Shown here piece by piece: positions 26,701 to 38,700 of a stretch of 64,000 bases of DNA (positions are counted from its first letter, which is position 1; the number at the start of each line of letters is the position of its first letter). Made by a program: the position numbers and the translations under genes. The DNA comes from Lytechinus pictus (taxonomy: Eukaryota; Echinodermata; Echinoidea; Temnopleuroida; Toxopneustidae). The DNA is taken from NCBI RefSeq assembly GCF_037042905.1, contig NC_087261.1, positions 9,819,717 to 9,883,716 of the forward strand, given 5' to 3'. Below the pieces are notes generated by a model, which was not told the origin of the DNA, did no database searches, and was given only the letters and a program-made list of their open reading frames with translations.

Positions 26701-29700
26701 AGACCTTCTAAAACATTTTCACCGTAGGATCCCAGCAATACAATATTAACCTAGATATGATTTTAACTACTTTCAAGAGCAATTTTATCAAGATCTTACA
26801 TGTACCTTGCTACCTTGAGAAATATTCTGATCACAATCAGGAAATTACCAATGTAATTCAGGGGTGGGGCTTATATCATTGAGCATCTTGCCAGTGATTT
26901 TCACTGATACATTTGTTCTCAGCCAATCAGATGCAAGCATTTCAGTAGCTTATAACAGCTGTCAATGAAAATTACTGATCTATTTCTTCATGAAACAATC
27001 CCCAGGCTTCATCCACCTGGAAAGATGGTTGGAAAGATGATTCTGTTCATCGAATCAAAGAGAACGATGAGAATTTAAGATAATTAGTGCAGGCACAATC
27101 GCAGTAATCCTGTTTTCTTATTACACGTTGAAACACGATCTTCAGGCTTTTTCATCCGTCTGATATTGTATTCAGACCTGGCTTTCAAATTATGAATATT
27201 TTCACCTGCAAGGAATAAGAATGTTTCATTTGCTGATACATTGCTTTTGATAATGTATAAATGAAGATAATTTGAAGTATGAAGTATCATTTTTAAGATG
27301 ATGTTTGACAATTAATTGTTCATGAGATTCAGTTGTTATAAATGAGCCATTTTAAAATACAAGGGGTGGGGGTTTAAGGCTATGTAGCCCCCTTAGGCTC
27401 CAAAAACACCTTTTAGTTGAAAAAACCCTCCTGTAAATGTGCTACTGGGTTTTACACAAAAAAGACTAAGATAACTGCATTCAGGGTTGAAAATGAAGTG
27501 AAAAATACAGAATAAGGTGAGTAAATATATAAGGGGGGGGGGGCTCAGAAGAAGAGGGAGCTGGTATATTTTGATACCTGTTTAATATTTTTTAACGTGC
27601 CCCACAGACCGAGTGTTAGGCCAAATGGTATAATTCTGGCATATTGGGATTGTGAAAAATGAGATGAGAGTTGCATCTGTGCCCCAAAGCATCATTTTAC
27701 AGGTTGCGGTCTTTCAGATTGAGTATCGTAAATCTCATTTGATTTATGATGTACCGTAGACATGCTTTTTAGGGAATTGCATCTGATTTCATATCCCGAA
27801 ATTGCTCAAATTAATCAAATATATCCATCCCTGGTGCTTATGAATTATTCGATGACTCTCTTTTCCACAACATCTGCCCAGGACCAAAATCCAGTTAAAA
27901 CCAATTAGGGCAAAACCAATTGAAACCAGTTGGCCAACTGGTTTCAATAGGGAAATTGGAACAACTGGTTCCAATTGAAAACCAGTTGCCAATTGGTTCC
28001 AGTTAAAACCAATTGGTTCCAATTGAAAACCAGTTGCCAATTGGTTCCAGTTAAAACCAATTGGGCAACTGGAACCAGTTGGCAATTGGTGTCAATTGGT
28101 TCCAGTTGTTCCAATTTCCCTATTAAAACCAATTGAATCCAATTGGAGGCAACTGGTTTCAATTGGTTCCAGTTGAAACCAATTGGAGGCAACTGGTTTC
28201 AACTGGAACCAGTTGAAACCAATTGGTTTCCAACTGGATCCAATTGGAACTAATTGGAATGAACTTAATTAGTTACAAATTAATTAGCATTTGCACTAAC
28301 TATTGCTCATATGCCAACACAGAAGCAGTATTATATGTCTATTAATACCAATGTAAAGGGCATTGATAAAATACAGACTTTCATATGTATATATTGTATG
28401 GAAGATCTTCAAATATATGTATTTTTATTTGATGTAATTTGGTAACAGTTAGTGGTGTACTAATTATCCTTTAATCTGTTTTAATTATAATCTATAACAT
28501 TTATGAACATGGTTTTCACTGCTAAGTATTCTAAATACTTATCTTTAAAAAGTGTGGCACTTGAATTTGAAAAGAATTAAATAGATACATTGTTAATGAT
28601 GATGAATCTCATAAAACATTAATCTGTGCACACTGGCAGATAATATGCAAATTAACTGGTTTCAATTGGATCCAGTTGGGTAATTGGAAAATTTCCAATT
28701 GGAAACCAATTGGAAATCATTTCCAGTTACCCAACTGGTTCCAGTTAGAATTCATTTCCAGTTACCCATCTTTCCAGTTAGAAGTCATCTCCAGTTACCC
28801 AATTGGTACCAGTTAGGATTTCCAGTTACACAACTGCATGGTTCAAGTTAGGATTTCCAGTTACCCAACTGGTTCCAGTTAGAAATCATTTCCAGTTGGA
28901 AGTCATTTCCAGTTACCCAACTGGTTCCAGTTAGGATTTCCAGTTGCCCAACTGGTTCCAGTTGGGATTTCCAGTTACTCAACTGGTTCCAGTTAGAAAT
29001 CATTTCCAATTGGAAGTCATTTCCAGTTACCCAACTGGTTCCAGTTAGGATTTCCAGTTACCCAACTGGTTCCAGTTAGAAATCATTTTCAGTTGGAAGT
29101 CATTTCCAGTTACCCAACTGGTTCCAGTTAGGATTTCCAGTTGCCCAACTGGTTCCAGTTAGGATTTCCAGTTGCCCAACTGGTTCCAGTTGGGATTTCC
29201 AGTTACTCAACTGGTTCCAGTTAGAAATCATTTCCAATTGGAAGTCATTTCCAGTTACCCAACTGGTTCCAGTTAGGATTTCCAGTTGCCCAACTGGTTT
29301 CAATTGGTTTCAACTGGAAATTGTTAAAATTCCAGTTAAAACCAATTGAAACCAATTGAAACCAGTTAAAACCAATTGAAACCAATTGAAACCAGTTAGA
29401 AATCCAACTGGTTTCAATTGGATTTTGGTCCTGGGTGTTAATGTAAAATATTATTTTGTCTCGTTTCTTTTTACAATGTACATGCATCTGGATCTATTCT
29501 TAATACAATGAAATAAACTTATAATTTACTAATTTACATCATGTGAGTTATTGCCATTTAACTCGTATTTATTTTTTTTTCGATCTGCAAGTAATCACCA
29601 TTTTATTCATTTCTTTTGCAGTACTACAATTACATGAACATGTTCTAAAGTAAGCAGTTTTGACATTTTAGTGCATACTCTGTGTTTAATTTGTGTAAAT

Positions 29701-32700
29701 GTCTTTGTGCATGAATATGATGAATAATGCCACTCATATGCATGTACATGTAGTATTATATTTGCCTGTATATTTTAGAGCACCATAAGTTGCACTATAG
29801 ATTTGTATATAAAAGTCATGGGATTTGCTGGGTTTTGAATTTCATATAGCTTGCATGCAGTGTCTAATGCTGTATTATTTGTATCCATAATGATATGACT
29901 TAAAGAGCACAGCATACAATCATTTACAAAGGAATCCTGCATAGATCTTAAAATCAAGTATAAACCCTGCAATCTATTAAAGTTGATTGCTGGTTTGCAC
30001 TTAGTGACAAGTTTGTAAGAAAATTGCTATTCAAATTATCAAATGCAAATTTGCCAGTGATACCTATCAAATGCAGTTGAAATTAACAATCATTTGCAAA
30101 TGCATCTCTAGCACCATTGATTTGTCCTATCTTTTCTTCTTCTTCATACACACACAAATAATTATTGAAGTAGTTCTGAACTGGAAGATATAATTGTGGC
30201 TTTATAGCTTTATCCTCTTAGATTTTCATTTAATAAAATAACTATTACTCTGCTCTGTTTTGTTCATTTGAAAATCATTAATTGAATGGAATACACCTCT
30301 GCATTTGTGATAGATGTACATATATATAGTGGACAAGATATTACAGGTCAAATTCAATAAGACTTAAAAAAACAGATTCCACTTTTAGCAACTCCATGCT
30401 TCTGCGTTTATGTGTATTCGCAATATTTTTATTTTTTTACCCCTTTTCCTCCCTGATTTGCGTCATCTTGTTCTGTCCATCTTTGTTTTTTCTCTCTGCC
30501 TCTCTCGCACTCTTTTTGATCTGCCCCACCCCCTTCCATCTCTTAATTCTCTTCTCCCTTGATTTTGTCTGTGTTTGTGCCCTTTCTCTCATTTATATGT
30601 ATCTTATTTACAATCTGTCATCTTTCAAATCAGTGCACTATAATTCACACAAACCATATTCATGTATTGTACCTTACACACTTTAATTATCATCCTATTA
30701 AAGTGCGAACTTGTCCATGCACTCGGTTTCAATGCACTAATCACCAAAATGCACATTATAATAGTTTTAATGTATAGGCCTATATAGCTTTTGATGATGA
30801 TCAATCTGAAGGCTCCTCCTTCATACTAGTTAGTTTTGTATTCATGACTGAAACACATAAGGAATGTTTACATTGTCCCTATTTGGACCCCTTATCATTA
30901 ATTATGATAAACATGAACAGGGAAAAATTTAAAGGACCCTATTCAATCTAAAAAACCAGATGAAAATGTTCTTTTCTATATTGTACTTTTGAAGACTCAA
31001 AAATCAGTTACCAAACTATATGCAGAGCTCACAAAGCTAACAAAAATGAACTGAATTGTATATTTTTGAGGGGAAAGTAGTTAGAATATGTTCCATTTCA
31101 CATTGTTCCACTTAGAGTAGAGTTATTATTAGGAATGATGAACCATTTCAATGCATACATTTTGCTTAACAGGTGGAGAACTTTTGTAATAATTCAAGAT
31201 TTGGATTTGATTATGAGAAAACACCTGCTACGTGTACCCGCCATTCCAATTTAAATCACCCAATTTCTGCCCAGGTCAATTTAGGCCTGCCACAATTAAG
31301 CAAACATAGTGGAATTTAACCCATTTTCCTGTGACACAATGAAAACTCTGCATCGTGAAAATAGTGCTGAAATTACTTGTCTGAAAGCCCCCGCCATATC
31401 GTCCTCTAGCTATCACTGCAATATCTTCACTACTTTCGCATTGTTCTTCCCATCTAAAAGGTCTGCTTCAGGGTAATTTCTAGGCCTTGGCTTTTAATTG
31501 CCTCAGATGTGGCTATCTTTTATTATAAAAGACACTGGTCAACAAAAATCTCACATAGATATCTTGAAAATAATGCTGAAATTACTTGTCTGAAAGGCCC
31601 CTCCATCTTTCATCCATTTTATAAGTGCAACCTTTTCGCTGCTTTTCCCATTGTTCTTCCAGTATGAAAGGTCTGTTTGCCTTTGAAGGTCATATCTAGG
31701 TCATGACATTTATCGCCTGAGATGTGGCTATCTCATCTTACAAAAGACAATATCTCAAGTTCATAGATCCTCTGTTGTCATGGATATTTCATTTCTTTTT
31801 TTCATCAAACTTTATGAATTATCAGATTGCATCAGGCTGGATTGCAGTGGGGTAATAAATCTGGGAAAGTGCTCTAAAATATTCCGATCTACTTTTTTAT
31901 TCAGAGATCTTTTTTAACGTCATCTTTCATTATCACGTTCCTACCATTTTGTATTTTTTATCTTGTGTGCTTTGCAGCAGATTAATCTTATCCAATGAAA
32001 TCTACCTCTCCCTTTCTCTCTCTATAATCTTCTTCATCCCTTTATTTTCCTTGTACATGTCATATTTGAAACGGAAATTCAATCAGGAAATGAGGGATCG
32101 TGATTGCATGTTTTAATCAGTGAGCAGTTTGTTAGTTGGTTAGATATTGTCCATTAGTTTCATCACAAAATATAAATTTGTTGATGAGTTATGAATGTTA
32201 TTGAAAGATGATGTAGGACAAGACAATTAAAAGAAGCATCCTTTGCTAGGTCTAATAAAATTGGACCTATTATTAGGAAACAAGATGTGATGTCAGCATG
32301 CTATTCCAGAACAAAATTAAAGATTATTCTTCATTATATCTAACCTTACTAGATCCATAAAATATAGGTTGACCTTTTCCAGACAAATCCTACCTGTCTC
32401 TTTTCATTGTCTATCTATCACACTATAGTCTCCTTGAAATCTTAATTTTCCTTCAAACTATGTCTAATACATGGGGATGATAGCCATTGTTGACCTTCAA
32501 ATTCATGCATTATGAATCAGTTTCACATTCATTGTATAAAGATTAAATGTTTGTCAGAGACTCAGAGATAGGCTTAACATTGTATAGTTGATATTTCGGG
32601 CTTGAGTAATTGCAATTTTTTTTTTTTGTTCTTGCTGTAAAATTTTGAAAGGTACACTGTTGTCTAATAATTAATACTATTTTATTGAAAGAATACTCTC

Positions 32701-35700
32701 CCTTACATACATTATGCTGTTTTATTTCAGTTCGCTTTTGTAGGATTCATTCCCAGTTTCCTAAACATTGTATTCTCATTTTAACATTCTAGCCTCCTTT
32801 GCTGCCTCTATAAGTCATGTTTAAAAAGAAATTAAAAGATTTGTGCTGCTTGCATTCATCAGCCTTCTTTTAATATTTAAATTCTAGTCTTGTTCAAGTC
32901 ACAATTTTAACTGTTTTACACATATATCCAACTTGTAGTCTTCTTCACAGGTGTTCAACTTTGTTTCATGTTCCAATATGTATTCACAATACTGCCTCAT
33001 GTTTTTCGTTATCACCATTGTTTTGTACCGTCTTATTTGGTGTACTATTAGGTTACAATCCACCATGGAAATCTTTTTATCAGCTTTCGACAGTACTGCA
33101 GTATCTTCATGTAGGTCTGGATGATCAGACTACTCCAAATGCTTATTCATGGTACACATCAATCTCAAAACTCATTTTCAAGTTTTCAAAGACAATAAAT
33201 CGAAGGAGAGAATTTACTGCATGCAAAAGTTGTTTTGAAAAGTTTATTTCTCCAACTTATATGTAGTTATTTATCCATCTTTGGGTGATTTAATTTCCTG
33301 ATATGTAAGATTTAAAAACAGTTTATCATACACCGTAAACTCTTGTTCTTTGTCGTTCCAACAATAACATTAAGAATTGAATCCTAGTGATTTCAAGGAT
33401 TTTATTTGTTAATTGGTTTTTAGTTGTTCCCCCCCCCCCCCCTCTCATTTTTGTTACCTGCCTTGTTGAAAATTTTTGTGATTCTTAGGCTTCTTTACAG
33501 ATTGAAAGGAAAATATTGTTTTTTACTCTCAAAATTTCAAAATGCTTCATTAAAATCATATCCTTATTCACAAGTTGTGAATATTCTACTTAAGTTCTTT
33601 AAACTTTGCTGTTATGTATACATTACTTAACGTTTTCCATTTTATTTTATTTTATTTGTTATTAATTTTTTTTTATTAAAAAGTGGATAACTGCCTGATA
33701 ATAGAATAGTTTGAAGAAGAAGCGGAATAGGTCATTAAAAGTTGCAGCAAGTTCTCATTAGAATTATTCAAAATGGTGATTAATCACATTTTTTTTTCTT
33801 AATTGGACTTTTCCCAACTATTACTTCTAACTTGATTCATTATTTTTTTTAGTTCTGGACCCCACCCTAGATTGTAACCGGGCTGCTTTGCCAAACTTCT
33901 AATCAAGAATAAATCGTAAATTTGTTATAACCCAATTAAATGCACTGTTTATCATTTCATATCGAAAGCAAATTTCATGGATCTTGGTGGATTTCCTTCT
34001 GAATATTCATTCAAATTTCCTTTTTACTTTGTTGTCATATTTCTGCTACTGTACTCACAAATCCTACATATCCTTTTCCCACACCTTTCTCATTAATATA
34101 ACCCCCATCTATCGTCAAGGCTTTCACACTAACATTTACCTGTGCTCATATTCAAAATCCCTACTTTTTACTATTTTTTATTAATTTTTGCTTCTTTAAT
34201 TCTATGTCATGGTAGTTCGATATGCTTACAAAATCATGTTGTTTTTAAGCTATTATTTAACAGATGCATGAATAGTGAACTTAGTCAATTGCATTTCTTT
34301 TAATTAATTAACCACTCTTCTTGGTGCTTGCTTATCACAAAAGTTATTTCCTTTGTAATGATCATTTGTTTTGAAATTGTAACCAGCTGTAATTCTTATT
34401 CATGTTTTCATTGTTTTTCATAACATTGTGTGGATGCATTATTTGTCTTCTATATATTTAATACTAGTATATCATCTTCAGATATTAATTTTTGTTTTGG
34501 GTTGTTATTTTGATTAATAATATACCATATTTGTTCTTACTATTTTTATATTTGATACTGCATCCTTTCTGAATGGAACTAATTCTGTTATATTTTTATG
34601 TTCTTCTAAGGTGTCCAACTCCTGGATGTTCAGGCAGAGGCCATGTCAATAGTAACAGAAATTCACATCGCAGGTAAGGCAAAACGAGAATGAAATAGTA
34701 TTACAAATGTTTTTTTCCCCCCAATTGTTTATTTAAAAAATCTGTATGTCAGTAATTCAGGAAATATTCATTTGATCTATCTTTATTTTATAGTTAGTTG
34801 TCAGCCTGAAAAAAAATATATTTCAGACACAGACCCTCATTCGAACTTTGATCAACAAGTGGGTCTTCACACAAGACTAGTACAGATACAACTTGCTTTT
34901 TCAATTTCTCTGCACGAGTCACTGCTACGACTCTATGTTACACATTCAGACCACTTTCCTCAAGTGACGGGTATGCACAGCAAACAGTCTTTGGACTGCA
35001 TGTGGTTGTACTGATATTTGTTGAGCACAATTCTAGTTGCAAATTTGTACAAAAAGAAATATCACAGCAGTAACATTGTGTCTTTTTGTAATTGATCATT
35101 TTTATTACCCTTCCCATCTCTCTTTCTACCCCCTCCTGTCTCCCCTATCTCCCCCCCCCCCTCGTGTCTCTCCTATCTCTTTCTCACCCCTCCTGTCTCC
35201 CCTATCTTTTTCTTTCCCCTCCTGTCTCCCATTTCTCTTTCTTTTCCCTCCTGTCTCCCATTTCTCTTTCTCACCCCTCCTGTCTCCCCTATCTCTTTCT
35301 CCCCCCCCCTCGTGTCTCACCCTATCTCCCCCCTCTGTCTCTCCGATCTCTCTGCTCCATTCCCTCCCTCGTCTTTCTGTCTCTCCTTTGTTCTCTCTCT
35401 CTCCAGTTTATCAGGTTGTCCTAAAGCAGCTGCTGAGAAGTTAGCCATGATGCACCAGGGCCCGCCTCCAACGCCTAAATATTCAAATGATACCAGACTC
35501 ATGGGGTATGTTCAATCCATCATTATTTTTATTTTTTGTATGTAGTTGTATTGGCAGAGGCCCCACGTATTTTGGGTTGGCCTTAGCTCAAGAAAACAAA
35601 ATAATAAGTGAAATTAAGTAGTGATTGAGCGATTAAGATGACCTAACTTTGATTTTTATTTATTTGAAAGAGCTGTTGGTCTACCCATCATTCTTGTCTT

Positions 35701-38700
35701 TTCTTCTAGTTCCAACAAAATATGCTTGGGGATACCTGCGGAGCGTTTCATCAAAATTTCTTTCCCACAAGTTGTCAGATCTGACATCTTTTCTTGAATC
35801 TGATTGGCTGAGAAGCATCATCACTATGGTAACTGTCGGATAAAATGTGACTTGTTGGATAAAACGTCCAACTAGTCCTTTCATGAAAAGCTCCCCTTTT
35901 ATGAAAGGACTTGTCAGACATTTTATCTGACAAGTCCTGTTTTATCTGACACTTACCATAGTAACATTGCTACTCAGCTACTCAAGAAATGTTGATGAAA
36001 TGCTCCCCTGTACAAGTACATTTTGTTCCAGGGAATTGCAAGAGCATTCACAAACTTTCGAGATAATCACGTGACTGATTAAAGTTCATTTCCCAGTGCT
36101 TCTCCCTTCAAATGGGAAATCTCTTTGCCATATCAAACTGAAGACAATGACCCTTGATACAGTCTTCGGCAGCCATGATCTGTTTCCTCTCCTGAACATG
36201 CCTGGAATAGAGAGAAAATGTTCTGCTCTCCTTGCATGGTTTAGAACATTTTAATCAATCACTGTAAATAAATTGTCTATAATTTGTATGATACACTGTT
36301 TTTGTTTTGGATGCATATAATTTTGGAATGTAATTTTGTGTGGTTTACACTAGGAAACCGATGTACTGCTTGCAAGAAATGGAATCCATGAACAGTGCGA
36401 CAACCATTAGCTCCACCACAACTCCACGTTCTACTCCGTCAGAGAAGGTCAGCGCAAAGCCTTTCTCGATAGATTCTTTCATGGCATTCAACCCTGCCAC
36501 AGGACTCTACACAGCGACCGGTAGCCACAAGCGCATAGCTCCCAAGGTCATATCAGCTGCCGAGCTCATGCCACCCAGTAAGCGTCCTGCGATGCCTAAC
36601 GACGGAACGGTGGACAATCGGGAGGCTACACTTGCAGCAGCGGCGATTAACCTATCCTTGAAGACCATGCCAGGCATGATGCCCCATCTGGCCATACCCA
36701 TGCAGTTCCCGCCGCCGATGACGCCACCAAGCTCGGTGCAGCAACAGCCTTTAGACCTGGTGAAGATTGACAGCAACGGCACCTTAGACCTGAGCATGAA
36801 ATCCACCAAGATGGACAGCCAACATCAGCCAGCTGCAACGGCCCTTTCTCATCTCCCTGGCCCTATGACTGCCAACACACCGCCGCCACAGTCCTCTCTC
36901 CCCCTGTCCACCCAATCGAGCTTGGTCCAGCTGTCCATCCCGCAGCCCATCATGCCAAACCCTGTCTACACTGGAAGCTATTCCTTCCCACCCATGTCTC
37001 CGATGGTCCAGACAACCACGTCTAACAACTCGCCAACGATCCTCCAGATCCCAAGGTCTTACGATCAAGCTGTGGACTTCTCCGCCCCCAAGAAGCCGCA
37101 GTACCCCCTCCTCACCAGTTTCCCCCATACTCCATTAAGTGCACCCCTGACGCCTCTCACCAGTTCCTTGGTGTCTCTCCCCGGGTCGTTGCCCTGCAAC
37201 GTTCCTCTCACCTCTGGGGGAGGTATCCTCACCCCCATCGCTCCGAATGCCGTGGTGTCGACTGGTGGAAACGTATCGCTGACCGGTTTCGGGAAAGACG
37301 AACCATCGTAAGTATTTTCATCCACTCTGATACTTGCATGCCCTGTTTTTTGCCTGTAGAATAATAAATGCATATTGTCAAAAGTATGAAATAACAAGCT
37401 AAATTTTCAATAACAAAAAAAATAAAATAACAGCTGCCTATCCATAACCAGCTGCTTAGAATGCAAAATGTTTAGAGAAATTTGCACCAAGTAAATTTCA
37501 AGTTTGAATAGAAGAGAAATATAGACCTATAATCCTATCTGAGAAAATTCACAAGCAACAAGTGCATGTAGCCCTCTACAACTGACTCATGAATTTAACT
37601 TTTAAAAGGAAAATGTCTGAATCCTTTCCATGTTGTCTTGTGCAAAGGGTCTAGAAATTATGAATGTGTTATGCTTAGCATAATATACATTGAAGGTTTG
37701 CCTTCATAATCATTTGCATTTCAAACTAATTCCATTTGTTGACTAACTTGTGTTGTTTCTCTCCATTTTATTCTCCTTTATGCTTCATGCGAACTAACAT
37801 ATTCATTCCATTTCCATCTTTGCTTCCCTCCCCCTCCCCTTTCCCCATCAAACAACTTTCCCTGTTACACCAATGACCTTAAAAAACTCAAGCAGTCCTA
37901 TGAAAAAACAAAACAAAATGAGCTTTGTTCCTAAAGCTCTGTTTGAGCCGCGGCGGGAGCCTCTAAGGTATGATAATCGTCTATCCATTCAGGGGACAAT
38001 TTTCAAAATCATGTCAGAATTCTTCGCTCTTTCTATCTGATATTGCTTTATCAGCACTGCATGGATATTATGAAGCGACAATCTGGAAAAGTCAATGATT
38101 TCGAAGCCATGAATAAAATATAACTGTTTTTTAATTCATTGGAAAAATTGCCCCCTGGTGGTCATGTCCGTTGTCAAAGTTATGCGAATCTCACTGACTG
38201 ATTTGGTGGCATGGTATAAGCAAAACACAAATAAAGAATAGAAAAATAAGGATAGAATTCTTGTGGATTCGTATGACAATAGGATGGGAATGTAATCTGT
38301 ATCACAGACCTAAAAATCTCTGTTGCAGAAGTTTGATTATGATTGCTTTATGAAATATGAAAAAGGAAGAAGACTATTAAGTATTAAAAAAAAAGATGCA
38401 ACGAAAAAAGTTCAATTTCTGCCTTGTTAACATGAATATCTGTCTCTAGGTATAGAGGCTGAATATATTTCAACATCAGCCAAAAGGGTATCCAAGTTCC
38501 AGGCTAGACACCAGATTGTAAAATTTTACTGAAACCAAATTTCCATTGTCGTCCGACATATATCGTGTAATCATCAAGTCAATCGGTGTAGGATTGGTGT
38601 AGTTTTGAAAAGAGACATTGCATCGGCTGTTAAAGTATTCTACATGTATTTCAGAAAATGGGTCATTTCAATTAAGGTGTTGACTTTTAGTGTTGGTGCT

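Larger units (their letters stand above)
21363..29621 (+). other. Myt1 intron 6 (8.3 kb)
   Basis: It contains the palindromes at 21801-22230, 24403-25155 and 25388-25876, a GA-rich repeat (23525-23875) and the foldback-like element (27877-29435). No extra exon was identified. Confidence 0.7.
34674..35406 (+). other. Myt1 intron 8
   Basis: It contains the second copy of the dispersed repeat (34825-35013) and a pyrimidine minisatellite that runs up to the acceptor. Confidence 0.7.

Noticed and set aside
27789..29487. Minus-strand frames of 67-98 residues with NWNQL repeats
   Set aside because: They are translations of the CCAGTT module; short, overlapping and without start or splice context.
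35037..35444. 110-135-residue frames over the CT minisatellite
   Set aside because: Compositional; they run into exon 9 in the wrong frame.
35506..36353. Possible exon from the 64- and 67-residue frames in intron 9
   Set aside because: Both lie in the composite TIR element, and exon 9 joins exon 10 directly in phase.
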